Part shown: positions 46,529 through 55,861 of the stretch, in pieces
Numbering within the stretch: the stretch's first letter is position 1
How the letters are laid out: every line of letters begins with the position of its first letter
DNA from: an uncultured Methylocystaceae bacterium
Lineage (GTDB): Bacteria > Pseudomonadota > Alphaproteobacteria > Rhizobiales > Beijerinckiaceae
Reading direction: 5' to 3'
NCBI GenBank assembly: GCA_903870245.1
Contig: CAIQCB010000057.1
Span: 270,760-334,759 of the forward strand
Length of the DNA: 64,000 nucleotides
Notes under the pieces: model-generated
What the model saw: the letters and a program-made list of their open reading frames with translations, nothing else
Databases searched by the model: none
Told to the model about the DNA's origin: nothing
Program-made: the position numbers and the translations under genes

Positions 46529-47164
46529 ATGCGCGATCCGATCGAGGTCTACAGCCAGTATCTCATTCCTCAGGTGATCGAGAATACGTCGCGCGGCGAG
46601 CGCGGATTTGACATTTACTCGCGCCTCTTGCGGGAGCGGATCATTTTTCTGACCGGGCCAGTCGAGGACCATATGGCCTCGGTGATTATCGCCCAGTTAC
46701 TGTTCCTTGAGTCCGAAAATCCCAAAAAGGAAATCTCGCTCTACATCAACTCGCCAGGCGGCGTCGTGACGTCCGGTCTCGCCATTTACGACACGATGCA
46801 GTTTATCAAGCCCAGGGTCTCGACCCTATGTGTTGGCCAGGCGGCGTCGATGGGATCTTTGTTGCTCGCGGCCGGCGCGCCCGACCTGCGTTTCGCTCTG
46901 CCGAACGCCCGGGTCATGCTGCATCAGCCATCCGGCGGATTTCAGGGACAGGCATCAGATATCCAACGGCACGCCGAGGATATTCTCAAGATCAAGAAAC
47001 GTCTAAACGATATTTACGTGCGTCATACCGGCAAGGATTACGAGACGATCGAGCGTACGCTCGACCGCGATCACTTTATGTCGGCGCAGGAGGCGAAGGA
47101 ATTCGGCATCGTGGACAGCGTTCAGGAGAAGCGCGCCGACGACGAGGTCGAGACGAAAAACTGA
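46529..47164 (+). CDS. clpP: ATP-dependent Clp protease proteolytic subunit
   Basis: Serine protease subunit that forms the 14-mer chamber. The 211-residue protein has catalytic Ser107 (GQAASMGS), His132 (MLHQPSGG) and Asp in [23 protein letters not shown] is typical. It follows tig by 125 bases. Unusually, the next gene is a biotin-dependent carboxylase and not clpX, so the ATPase partner must be encoded elsewhere. Confidence 0.96.
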   Translation: MRDPIEVYSQYLIPQVIENTSRGERGFDIYSRLLRERIIFLTGPVEDHMASVIIAQLLFLESENPKKEISLYINSPGGVVTSGLAIYDTMQFIKPRVSTLCVGQAASMGSLLLAAGAPDLRFALPNARVMLHQPSGGFQGQASDIQRHAEDILKIKKRLNDIYVRHTGKDYETIERTLDRDHFMSAQEAKEFGIVDSVQEKRADDEVETKN

Positions 47165-47241
47165 TCGACAGACAACATTGCGGCGCATCCCTGACGGCGC
47201 CGCATCGACAGTTCCGGGAAACAGGGGCAATCGGGGCGCGC

Positions 47242-49251
47242 ATGTTTCGTAAAATTTTGATCGCAAATCGCGGCGAAATCGCCTGCCGCATTATGAAAAC
47301 CGCCAAGCGCATGGGCATCGGCACAGTTGCGGTTTACTCGGACGCCGACGCCGACGCGCTTCACGTCGAGATGGCGGATGAAGCGATCCATCTTGGCCCG
47401 CCGCCTGCTGCGCAATCTTATCTGTTGATCGACAAGATCATCGCAGCCTGCAAGGAAACCGGCGCAGAGGCGGTGCATCCAGGTTATGGCTTCCTTTCCG
47501 AACGGGCTGCTTTCGCCCGGGCCCTCGCCGAAGCCAACATTGTCTTTATCGGACCCAATCCTCGCGCTATCGAGGCGATGGGCGACAAGATCGAATCGAA
47601 AAAATTCGCCTCTGCCGCCAATGTGAATGTTGTGCCCGGCTATCTTGGCGTGATCGAGTCACCGGAAGAGGCCGTTAAGATCGCCAGGGATATCGGCTAT
47701 CCGGTGATGCTCAAGGCGTCGGCCGGCGGCGGCGGCAAAGGCATGCGGATCGCTTTCAACGACGCTGAAACCGTTGAAGGGTTCACCCGCGCCCGCTCAG
47801 AGGCGGCGTCATCCTTTGGCGACGATCGTGTTTTCGTCGAGAAATTCATTGTCAATCCGCGACATATCGAGATTCAGGTCCTCGGCGACAAACATGGCAA
47901 CGTCATTCACCTTAACGAACGCGAATGCTCTATCCAGCGCCGTAACCAGAAGGTTATCGAAGAGGCGCCTTCGCCGCTTCTCGACGAGAAGACCCGCGCC
48001 GAGATGGGCGCGCAAGCCGTCGCTCTCGCCAAAGCGGTTGATTACGACTCCGCCGGCACGGTCGAATTCGTCGCAGGTCAGGACAAGAGCTTCTACTTCC
48101 TGGAAATGAACACACGTCTTCAGGTCGAGCATCCTGTGACGGAGCTGATCACCGGCATTGATCTTGTCGAACAGATGATTCGCGTTGCGGCGGGCGAGCC
48201 GCTACAACTCTCGCAGGAAGGCGTCAAAATCAAAGGCTGGGCCGTCGAGAGCCGCATTTATGCGGAAGATCCGACCCGTAACTTCCTGCCCTCCATCGGC
48301 CGTCTGGTGAAATATGCGCCGCCGGAGGAAAAACGCGAGAATGGAATCACTGTCCGAAACGATACTGGCGTGACCGAGGGTCGTGAGATTTCCATCCACT
48401 ACGATCCGATGATCGCCAAGCTCGTCACCCATGCGTCTGAACGCGTTGTCGCGATTCAGGCGCAGGCCGATGCGCTCGACCGTTTCGTTATCGATGGAAT
48501 CCGCCACAACATTCCATTCCTGTCCTCGCTGATGCAGAGCCCGCGCTGGCGCTCGGGCGCGCTCTCGACCGGCTTTATCGCCGAGGAATATCCCGAGGGC
48601 TTTTCGGCCCCGGCGCCAGAGGGCGCGTTAGCCGAAACGCTCGCCGCCGTCGCGACGCTGATCGATCACATCGGCAATGCGCGAAAGCGTCAGATCAGCG
48701 GTCAGCTTCGTAATGGTCGCCCCGTTGAGTTCGCGCGCGATCGCGTCTGCATTCTGGGCGACAAGCGTTTCGATGTCGCGATCGAGGAGCAGGGCGAGGC
48801 GTTGATCGTGCGTTTCCAGGAGGGCGATCGCCGCGTGCACCGAATTTCTTCGGACTGGCGTCCAGGCGAAACCGTGCTCAAGGCCGATGTCGATGGCCAC
48901 ACGATATATGTCCAGACGCGACCGATTCTAAACGGTTATGAGTTGTCTCATCAGGGCGTAAGCGCCGCCGCGCGGGTCTATACGCAGCGTGAGGCGGAAC
49001 TTGTCGCCTATATGCCGAAGAAGAAAGACGCCGGAGTCTCTAAACATCTGTTGTGTCCGATGCCGGGTCTGGTGAAGACCATCGACGTCGCCGAAGGACA
49101 GGAAGTGAAGGCGGGCGAAGCGCTTTGTATGGTCGAGGCGATGAAGATGGAGAACGTCCTGCGCGCCGAACGCGACGTCACCATCAAGAAGATCGTCGCC
49201 AAAGCCGGGGATAGCCTCGCTGTCGACGCTGTCATTATGGAGTTCGCCTGA
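47242..49251 (+). CDS. pccA: Propionyl/acyl-CoA carboxylase biotin-containing alpha subunit
   Basis: A 669-residue fusion of biotin carboxylase and biotin carrier protein. The carboxylase part starts KILIANRGEIACRI and has the ATP-grasp loop KASAGGGGKGM and RLQVEHPVTE. The biotinyl Lys lies in VEAMKMEN near the C-terminus. Size and architecture fit PccA of propionyl-CoA carboxylase; MccA and acetyl-CoA carboxylase relatives cannot be excluded. The partner beta subunit (pccB) is not in the window. The frame extends upstream through clpP on another reading frame, which I reject. A clean terminator follows. Confidence 0.9.
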   Translation: MFRKILIANRGEIACRIMKTAKRMGIGTVAVYSDADADALHVEMADEAIHLGPPPAAQSYLLIDKIIAACKETGAEAVHPGYGFLSERAAFARALAEANIVFIGPNPRAIEAMGDKIESKKFASAANVNVVPGYLGVIESPEEAVKIARDIGYPVMLKASAGGGGKGMRIAFNDAETVEGFTRARSEAASSFGDDRVFVEKFIVNPRHIEIQVLGDKHGNVIHLNERECSIQRRNQKVIEEAPSPLLDEKTRAEMGAQAVALAKAVDYDSAGTVEFVAGQDKSFYFLEMNTRLQVEHPVTELITGIDLVEQMIRVAAGEPLQLSQEGVKIKGWAVESRIYAEDPTRNFLPSIGRLVKYAPPEEKRENGITVRNDTGVTEGREISIHYDPMIAKLVTHASERVVAIQAQADALDRFVIDGIRHNIPFLSSLMQSPRWRSGALSTGFIAEEYPEGFSAPAPEGALAETLAAVATLIDHIGNARKRQISGQLRNGRPVEFARDRVCILGDKRFDVAIEEQGEALIVRFQEGDRRVHRISSDWRPGETVLKADVDGHTIYVQTRPILNGYELSHQGVSAAARVYTQREAELVAYMPKKKDAGVSKHLLCPMPGLVKTIDVAEGQEVKAGEALCMVEAMKMENVLRAERDVTIKKIVAKAGDSLAVDAVIMEFA

Positions 49252-49296
49252 TCGAGGCCACGCGTGTAACTGCGCATCAAGAGATTGTCTATTATG

Positions 49297-49325
49297 CGGG
49301 CGTCGAGAGATCGACGCCCGTTTTT
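49297..49325 (+). terminator. Rho-independent terminator of pccA
   Basis: A 10-bp perfect stem, CGGGCGTCGA (49297-49306) with TCGACGCCCG (49311-49320), a GAGA tetraloop and five T residues (49321-49325). It lies 45 bases after the pccA stop. Confidence 0.92.
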
Positions 49326-49343
49326 ATGGCGCCGGGATGACCC

Positions 49344-49610
49344 TCAGGGGCCGCGATAGACGCCGTTTTCGTCGAAAATGCGCGACGGATTGTCCATGCT
49401 CGGGCTATTGAAATCGTTATTTGCGCCGGCGCCAAATCCCTCGTAGGGGTTGTTGATCCCGTTTTGCTGATAGATCGTACCTCCTGCATAGGGATTAATG
49501 GTCGTATTGGGCACATAGCCTCTCAGGATCAGTTCGCCAACATCCTGCGCCTGCGCGGCGTGCATAGTTGATCCGCCAAGAAAACAGAGCGACAGCATCA
49601 GTCTTTTCAT
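49344..49610 (-). CDS. Small secreted protein rich in Asn/Gly/Pro/Tyr
   Basis: An 88-residue protein with a signal peptide (about 1-21, cleavage after AQA). The mature part is unstructured in style with repeated NPY/GG segments (TINPYAGGTIYQQNG, NNPYEGFGAG). AGGAGAAG precedes the ATG, so it is likely translated. Similar short NPY-rich proteins are found across Hyphomicrobiales without known function. Confidence 0.7.
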   Translation of the reverse strand: MKRLMLSLCFLGGSTMHAAQAQDVGELILRGYVPNTTINPYAGGTIYQQNGINNPYEGFGAGANNDFNSPSMDNPSRIFDENGVYRGP

Positions 49611-49649
49611 CTCTCTTCTCCTGTCGTCGCTGGCCGTATCGGCAAGATT

Positions 49650-49748
49650 TCCTGGAGCATTTCACTGTCTGATTGGATCAGACGGAGGCTCAGATTTAAG
49701 TTTGCTCAGCGTTCATTCTTTGAACCGGTTTCTATTTCGGCGGAAAGC
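49650..49748 (-). repeat. RIME/Bru-RS-like extragenic palindromic element, copy 3
   Basis: About 100 bases in minus orientation ending three bases from the stop codon of the HlyD gene. The hairpin is GTCTGAT-TGG-ATCAGAC. The loop differs from copy 2 but the stem is kept. Further blocks shared with copies 1 and 2 include GAAACCGGTTC, GCTGAGC and GCTCCAGGA. Confidence 0.8.
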
Positions 49749-49751
49749 GCC

Positions 49752-50948
49752 TCAGAAACGGGCTGTCCGACAGGCGCTGTCCTCAGTCTCCGATGCGCTG
49801 ACCAGATTATCGGCGATCGTTTTATCGGCGGCCGATATCGCGGTCGATAGATCCTTGTCGTAAATTTCGGTGCGATATTCGTTGCTTGTCGTTGTAACGC
49901 TCGATGCGTTTGGCGATGGCATCGGGCCGCCGACGTTGATTGTGGTGATGGTCGAAAGTCCTGGCCGCAGCGGCGCTTCTTCGATCTCGTTCTTGCGCAG
50001 GGCGATGCGAACCGGCACACGCTGAACGATACGAATGAAGTTTCCGGTGGCGTTGTCGGGCGCGAGCGTAGCGAAAACGCTGCCGGTTCCAGGAACAATT
50101 CCCTCGACAACGCCGTGGTAGGTTTTGCTGCCGCCGTAAAGATCGACAGTGACCAGCGCCTCCTGACCGGGCCGCACGGGTTTCATCCGGTTTTCCCAGA
50201 TATTCGCCTCGATCCACAAATGATCCAGCGGCACAATGTTGAGCAGCGGATCGCCGGGTTTGACGCGTTGCCCGACCTGTGTGCGACGCTTGGCGATAAA
50301 ACCCGTTGCGGGAGCCCGGACACTTTGTCGTAGATATTCGATGTAGGCGTCAGTATAGCGCGCCTTTGCAGATTCGATGTCGGGATGATTGATGCGCGTG
50401 ACGCCGACAATACGTGCGTCAATCGCCTGTAATTCCGCGCGCGCCTCCTGCAAATTCGCCTCCAGCGCGACCAGTTGATCCTGCGTGTTCTGCAATACCT
50501 GATCAGAGGCGGCTCCAGTCGTCGCGGCTTTCCTGTATCGCGTCAGATCGTGCGCCGTGCGATCTCGCAAGGCGACTCTGGAAACGAATTTTTGACAGAC
50601 CTGATAACGATAGGCAAAGAGCGCGCTGACATTGCGCACCGCTCGGCCGAGTTCGGCCTGCGCCTGAGTCATCGCGGCTTTGGCGCGTTGCGCATCGAGG
50701 CTGATCAGAAGATCGCCCTTCTTAACGAACTGGGTTTCCTCGAAATACACATGCGAGACGATACCGGTCGCATCCGAGGTGATGGGCAAGATGTTGCCCG
50801 TCACATAGGCGTTGTCCGTCGTCACCCAGTTTCGATCGACCGTCAGCCATTTGATCAGCCCGAGCAGCGCTGCGCCGCCAACGCCCAAAAATACGAGCTT
50901 CAGCAGAAAGTCTCGTCGCGACCTGAGCGATTTTCTGGAAAAAGACAT
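49752..50948 (-). CDS. HlyD/EmrA-type membrane fusion protein
   Basis: A 398-residue periplasmic adaptor anchored by one helix (about 15-34). It shows the lipoyl half motif TDNAYVTGNILPITSDATG, a long coiled-coil hairpin (about 90-185), the second lipoyl half (VRAPATGFIAKRRTQVGQ) and a beta-barrel domain (DLYGGSKTYHGVVEGI). It links an inner-membrane pump to an outer-membrane channel. The upstream gene encodes such a channel; no EmrB-like pump is near. Its stop is followed by a repeat element. Confidence 0.92.
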   Translation of the reverse strand: MSFSRKSLRSRRDFLLKLVFLGVGGAALLGLIKWLTVDRNWVTTDNAYVTGNILPITSDATGIVSHVYFEETQFVKKGDLLISLDAQRAKAAMTQAQAELGRAVRNVSALFAYRYQVCQKFVSRVALRDRTAHDLTRYRKAATTGAASDQVLQNTQDQLVALEANLQEARAELQAIDARIVGVTRINHPDIESAKARYTDAYIEYLRQSVRAPATGFIAKRRTQVGQRVKPGDPLLNIVPLDHLWIEANIWENRMKPVRPGQEALVTVDLYGGSKTYHGVVEGIVPGTGSVFATLAPDNATGNFIRIVQRVPVRIALRKNEIEEAPLRPGLSTITTINVGGPMPSPNASSVTTTSNEYRTEIYDKDLSTAISAADKTIADNLVSASETEDSACRTARF

Positions 50949-50998
50949 ACGAGTCGGGACTCTCTCAAGCTTTAAAGGGGATGATCATGCGTTTGTTC

Positions 50999-52612
50999 TT
51001 AGCCTCCGGTGATTTGGGTAATCTGGTCCACAACCGGCGTGAGGGGGTCATTTTCCGGCGTCGGTTTCGGTTTCGGCGGGGTCGTGTCGTTGTAACCGCC
51101 GCCCAACGCCTGAAACAGATCGACGCTGGCGACCAGACGATCGCCTTCGAGAACCTGTCGCGCAAAGGAGGCTTCCTGAAAATCAATCTGCTCTTGCATA
51201 ATCTCGCGCCGATCTTTTAATCCGTCGCGTAAACGCGTGCGCGCCAGTTCGAGCTGGTTCACAGACGCTTTGAGCACTTGAGCCTGTGCGATATATTCGG
51301 TGTTGGCGCGTCTCAAATTAGCGAGCGCGTCCGCAACCTGCTGAGCAGCTTGCAGAAGAGTCTCGTTATAACTGTCGACGGCCTGATCGTATTCTGCGCG
51401 TCTGACTTCAAGGCCGCCCGAAAGTCGTCCCGCTTGAAAAATCGGCAGATGAAAGCCCGGAACGACAGCGAAGCCTGTTGCGCCGGGATTGAAGAGAAAA
51501 CCCGAGAGCGCATTGAATTGACTGCTGGTGACCGAGGCCTCGAGGCCGGCGGCCAGCGAGAGATCGATCGATGGCATCAGCAGAGATTTTGCGACATGGA
51601 TGCGTTCGCTCGCCGCCTCGGCCCGACGCATGGCGGCGGCCAGATCGGGTCGATGAGCGAGGAGTTCGATCGGCAGGCGTCGAGGCAGCGATGGCTGTGC
51701 GGGCGCCACGGCTCTTTTACCTTCGAACAGCGCAGAGGCGGCGTCCGGACCCGCGCCGATCATGCGCGCGATGGCGTTTTTCTGAATCGCAAATGCAGCG
51801 CGGACGGTGGCCTCGCGTCGTACGCTCGCCTCATAATCGGCGCGCGCCGTCTGCACGACATCAGCCGTTTCGAGTCCGGTTTGATACCGCGTTTCCGCAA
51901 GGCTCAGTAATTCGCGTCTCAATCTGATCAGTTCGTTGGCGGTCTCCAGTTGACGCCCCAGCGCATAGCCGCGCACATAGGCGCGCGAAACTCCGGCGAT
52001 CAAAAGCAGGCGCGTTTGCGCCAACTCGGCCTCCTGCGCAGCCGCCTGACCAATGGCGGCCTCCATCGACGCCTGGTTTTTTCCCCAGAAATCCAGCTCC
52101 CATGTCATCACGAAAGGTGTGAGAAAAGCCGATGTCTTTTCGCGTCCGCCCTGTCCGTTGTTGTAGGAGTAAACAACGCCATGATTGGGATTACGGGATT
52201 GACGCGTCCAAAAGTCGGATTGCAGTGACGGCAAGAGTCTGGCGCTGGCGACCTGAACGCTGGCCTCCGCCTCGGTCAGCGTATCGCGCGCCTTATGCAG
52301 ATTTTGATTGTCCGAGAGCGCTCTGTCGACCAAACGATCCAGTTCGCTGTTTTTGAAGCGACGCCACCATTCCTCGTTAGGCCATGGAGAGTTCGTCGTC
52401 GGGCTTTTGACCTCGGAGGATGAAATTGTGCGCTCGATATTCGGGGCGTCGAGAAATTGCGCGCGATCCCCCTGCGTTGTGCCGCCATTGCAGCCGGTTA
52501 GCAGTCCTGCGCCTCCCGCGACCGTCAAAAGTAATGATCTAGCGCGACTCGCAACCGAGCAACCGGACAGCGATGTCGGCGGAAAAACAAGCGCGAGGTC
52601 ATTTCCAGTCAT
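50999..52612 (-). CDS. Outer-membrane efflux lipoprotein (NodT/OprM family)
   Basis: An RND/MFS-type outer-membrane factor of about 537 residues. A lipobox GLLTGC is near residue 41. Two TolC-type repeats follow: PWPNEEWWRRFKNSELDRLV, then helices (DTLTEAEASVQVASARLLP), and in the second half HRPDLAAAMRRAEAASERI with SIDLSLAAGLEA. The C-terminus is Pro/Lys rich. The start could be the ATG at 52612 or at 52660; the latter lies 7 bases after the antiporter stop. It is followed by HlyD. Confidence 0.92.
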   Translation of the reverse strand: MTGNDLALVFPPTSLSGCSVASRARSLLLTVAGGAGLLTGCNGGTTQGDRAQFLDAPNIERTISSSEVKSPTTNSPWPNEEWWRRFKNSELDRLVDRALSDNQNLHKARDTLTEAEASVQVASARLLPSLQSDFWTRQSRNPNHGVVYSYNNGQGGREKTSAFLTPFVMTWELDFWGKNQASMEAAIGQAAAQEAELAQTRLLLIAGVSRAYVRGYALGRQLETANELIRLRRELLSLAETRYQTGLETADVVQTARADYEASVRREATVRAAFAIQKNAIARMIGAGPDAASALFEGKRAVAPAQPSLPRRLPIELLAHRPDLAAAMRRAEAASERIHVAKSLLMPSIDLSLAAGLEASVTSSQFNALSGFLFNPGATGFAVVPGFHLPIFQAGRLSGGLEVRRAEYDQAVDSYNETLLQAAQQVADALANLRRANTEYIAQAQVLKASVNQLELARTRLRDGLKDRREIMQEQIDFQEASFARQVLEGDRLVASVDLFQALGGGYNDTTPPKPKPTPENDPLTPVVDQITQITGG

Positions 52613-52667
52613 GTTGGCGCGAATACGAATCACCAGAATTCCAATGTCCGACAATGCCATATCTGGC

Positions 52668-53843
52668 TTATTCGATCTCTGATCGCGGGTCGTCCGGCGG
52701 CAAGAGATGACGTGGCAAATAGAGGCTGTTGGCGATAACGGTCGGAATGATCGCCGTGGCGATGATTGCGCCAACAAGCGTTGAATACTGATTCTCGTCG
52801 ATGATCTTGTGAGAGAGTCCAAACAGCGCCGAAATCGTGCCAAAGGTCAGTCCAGACGCCATCAGGAGCGTTGTGTACATCGCGTCGCGGTGCGGAGAGC
52901 CAAATTTTCTTGCGATCGGATAAACGCTGGCGATTTTCGTTGCGATTTCAACCGCCAGCAGAACGATGACGCCAAAGGGTGCCAGAGCGATGCTCGACAT
53001 CGACACAAAATAGCCGGCGCGGATGAAATAGAAAGGCGTGAGCAGGCCAATCGTGATCGTCCGCAACCTGCGAATCAACGCATGATCTCTTCCGACCGAA
53101 CCTGCAAGCGCCATACCGATCAGGTAGGCCGGCAGCACAGCTTCGCTGTCCGCCCATGTCGCGATGGCGCCCAGCGCCATCAAAACAAAGAACAGAAATT
53201 TGGTTTCGAATTCTGAGGCGCGCCCCCCGAAAAGCGAGAATACGACCGGGGTGAGTTTGGGCAGGGCGATAAAGGCGGCGACGAGCGCAGCCACGAACAG
53301 AGCCGTTTTCAGGGTGAAGGGCGCAAAAAACAAACCGAGGGTTATCACGGTGCCAAGATCGGTGATGAAACAGGCGGCAAGAATCGTCTTGCCGTAATCC
53401 GTGCGATTGAAGCCGTATTCCATCATTACCGTGTAGACCACGGCGACGGAGGTCGCCGCGAGCGCGATGCCGGCCAGCAAGGCGGGTCTGGTCTCCCAGC
53501 CTAAAAGGTAATGCGCCGCCGTCCAGCATCCCAGCGCCGGGAAAAGAAAGGAGGCGAGGCCAACCGCCGCCGCCTCTCGCCATTTGAGCCTGAACACATC
53601 GGGATCGAGTTCGGCGCCCGCGAGAAAGGTCAGGGAGATCGCGCCGAGACCTGCGAGCGTTTTGATCCATGGCTCTTGCACGCCGAAAACCTCGGCGCCG
53701 AAGACGGCCCCGAGAGTCACGCGCGCCAGCATGCCGACAATAATCTCCGACAGCGCCGTCGAGACCCGAAAACGGCTGGAGAAGGTTGTGGCAAGGAGAG
53801 CGAGCGCGAAAACCAGCGCCGCCTGCGTCCAGATCGGAGTCAT
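52668..53843 (-). CDS. CPA2-type cation:proton antiporter (KefB-like)
   Basis: A 391-residue membrane protein with about 12 helices. The family's core FLAGAELDPD (about 75-84) and FITDLGTVITLG (about 160-171) contain the acidic residues of the ion path. No TrkA-N domain is attached, so it is the short type. It is the first gene of an operon with an outer-membrane factor and a HlyD adaptor; the stop is 7 bases from a possible start of the next gene. Whether the antiporter energises or merely neighbours the efflux proteins is open. Confidence 0.88.
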   Translation of the reverse strand: MTPIWTQAALVFALALLATTFSSRFRVSTALSEIIVGMLARVTLGAVFGAEVFGVQEPWIKTLAGLGAISLTFLAGAELDPDVFRLKWREAAAVGLASFLFPALGCWTAAHYLLGWETRPALLAGIALAATSVAVVYTVMMEYGFNRTDYGKTILAACFITDLGTVITLGLFFAPFTLKTALFVAALVAAFIALPKLTPVVFSLFGGRASEFETKFLFFVLMALGAIATWADSEAVLPAYLIGMALAGSVGRDHALIRRLRTITIGLLTPFYFIRAGYFVSMSSIALAPFGVIVLLAVEIATKIASVYPIARKFGSPHRDAMYTTLLMASGLTFGTISALFGLSHKIIDENQYSTLVGAIIATAIIPTVIANSLYLPRHLLPPDDPRSEIE

Positions 53844-54098
53844 ACGCTATCCTGTTGAATGATCGACTGTGACCAGGCGAAGACGCGCGCAAATGCCATC
53901 CGGCGCGGTTTCGCCAGCGAGACTGGTCTGATTGTGTGAGATATTGTCGCCGGTCGTTTCAAGGTCGCAACTCCACTGTCTGCACAAAAAGCGCAACAGG
54001 AGTCATCAGCCTTTACGGCGGTTTCGGGGAACTCCATCCCCATGTTTGCGATAAGAGAATATCGGAAATCGCAGCAGAGGCAAGCGCTTCGAGGGCCG

Positions 54099-55178
54099 TC
54101 AGCGTTCGATTCGGGTTACATGGCCCATCTTGCGGCCATCACGGGTCTCGCTCTTACCGTAGAGATGCAGGCAGGCGCCATCTTCGGCGAGCAATTGTAG
54201 CCAGTGGTCGGCGTCATGGCCGATCAGATTGCGCATCCTCACGGAAACGCCATGGCGTCGCGTCGAACCCAATGGCCATCCGGCTACGGCCCGCATGTGC
54301 TGCTCGAATTGCGAGGTTTCGGCGCCGTCGAGCGTCCAGTGGCCGGAGTTATGGACGCGCGGCGCGATTTCGTTGATCACCAGTTCTTCGGTTTCTTCGC
54401 GCCGCACCACAAACATTTCGACGGCGATAACGCCGACATAATCCGCCGCCCCGGCGATCCGACGCGCGGCCTCCACGGCCGCCGTCGCCGTCGCCGGGCT
54501 CACCGCCGCCGGGGCCATCGTGGTTGCGAGGATGTGGTGTTCATGCACATTTTCGCAAACATCGTAGGCGCGGAATTCGCCGGTCGCGCTACGCGCCGCG
54601 ACGACCGAGATTTCCTTGATGAACGGCACGTAGCTCTCAAGGATGCAGGCCGCGCCGCCCAGCCCGGCGAAGGTCAGGGCGAGATCGCCGTTGTCGGCGA
54701 TCCGCGCCTGCCCCTTGCCGTCATAACCGAAACGGCGCGTTTTCAGGATCGACGGTCGTCCCAGCGCTTCGACGGCGGCGGCCAGCGTCTGCGCATCCCG
54801 AACATCGGCGAATTCAGCGGTAGAGAGACCGAGTCCGCGCACGAATTGTTTCTCGATCAGGCGGTCCTGGGTCAGAGCCAGAACCCGGGGGTTCGGGCGC
54901 ACCGGACAATGCGCCTCAAGAACCTCAGCGGTTCGCGCAGGGACATTCTCGAATTCGTAGGTGACCACGTCCACCTTATCGGCGAAGGCGGCAAGCGCCG
55001 CCTCGTCAAGAAAATCGGCGCGGGTTTGCGCGGCGCAGACGTCGAAAGCCGGATCGTCGGCGACTGGCGAATAGACGTGGGTTTTGAGGCCAAGCCGGGC
55101 GCCAGCGAGCGCCAGCATTCGCGCGAGCTGGCCGCCGCCGAGCACGCCAATGGTCGCGCCGGGCGCAAGGGGGGTCAT
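54099..55178 (-). CDS. purK: 5-(carboxyamino)imidazole ribonucleotide synthase PurK
   Basis: ATP-grasp enzyme of purine synthesis, 359 residues. It starts [18 protein letters not shown] and keeps [24 protein letters not shown] and [13 protein letters not shown], where the ATP and metal ligands lie. It overlaps purE by four bases; purE comes first, the usual order. The downstream 255 bases to the antiporter gene hold no gene. Confidence 0.96.
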   Translation of the reverse strand: MTPLAPGATIGVLGGGQLARMLALAGARLGLKTHVYSPVADDPAFDVCAAQTRADFLDEAALAAFADKVDVVTYEFENVPARTAEVLEAHCPVRPNPRVLALTQDRLIEKQFVRGLGLSTAEFADVRDAQTLAAAVEALGRPSILKTRRFGYDGKGQARIADNGDLALTFAGLGGAACILESYVPFIKEISVVAARSATGEFRAYDVCENVHEHHILATTMAPAAVSPATATAAVEAARRIAGAADYVGVIAVEMFVVRREETEELVINEIAPRVHNSGHWTLDGAETSQFEQHMRAVAGWPLGSTRRHGVSVRMRNLIGHDADHWLQLLAEDGACLHLYGKSETRDGRKMGHVTRIER

Positions 55179-55687
55179 GGGTCGTCTCGCGGGGTTAAGG
55201 TCACGCTCCCGGTCTGCTGGTCTCGAAAGGCCTTGAGACGGGCGGCGAGCGCCGCATCGCTGCGGGCAAGGATCGCAGCCGCCAGCAGAGCGGCGTTAAT
55301 CGCGCCGGCCTTGCCGATGGCCAGCGTTCCAACCGGGACGCCGCCGGGCATCTGAACGATCGACAGGAGCGAGTCCATGCCCTTGAGAGCTGCCGACTCG
55401 ATCGGAACGCCCAACACGGGCAGGGCTGTCATTGCGGCGGTCATGCCGGGCAGATGCGCCGCGCCGCCGGCGCCGGCGATGATCACGTCAAATCCCTCCG
55501 CCTCAGCGCCCCTGGCAAAGGCGACAAGACGATCCGGGGTGCGATGCGCCGAAACGATTCGGGCGTCGACCGCCACGCCCAGCGCCTGAAGCGTATCGAC
55601 ACTGTGGCGCATGGTCGCCCAGTCGGACTGCGATCCCATGATGACCGCGACGCGCGCTTTCGCTGATGCTTCTGCGGATATCGTCAC
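55175..55687 (-). CDS. purE: N5-carboxyaminoimidazole ribonucleotide mutase PurE
   Basis: Moves the carboxyl group in the step after PurK, 170 residues. GSQSDW (19-24), SAHRTPDR (46-53) and [11 protein letters not shown] (about 71-81) are the PurE active-site blocks. The start is GTG at 55687, with AGGA eleven bases upstream; no ATG lies near. It overlaps purK and is divergent from the CPA1 antiporter. Confidence 0.96.
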   Translation of the reverse strand: MTISAEASAKARVAVIMGSQSDWATMRHSVDTLQALGVAVDARIVSAHRTPDRLVAFARGAEAEGFDVIIAGAGGAAHLPGMTAAMTALPVLGVPIESAALKGMDSLLSIVQMPGGVPVGTLAIGKAGAINAALLAAAILARSDAALAARLKAFRDQQTGSVTLTPRDDP

Positions 55688-55861
55688 GCGCCGCCATTCC
55701 TGCTGGTTTTTTAGAAGCCAAGCGGCATAGACGATGGCCTGCGCTTAGGCAAGCGCTCAAGCTGACCGCGCTTTTAGTGCCTCCCTGCGATTTCCCCTCC
55801 CGTATGGGGACCAGATCGGCTAGGACCTCCTCGTGCCAACACGCGGCTGAAGAGATAATCC

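Noticed and set aside
46828..47241. A pccA N-terminal extension of 138 codons
   Set aside because: It runs through clpP in another frame; the conserved carboxylase start is at 47242.
54204..55355. A 383-codon frame antisense to purK and purE
   Set aside because: Shadow of the two purine genes.
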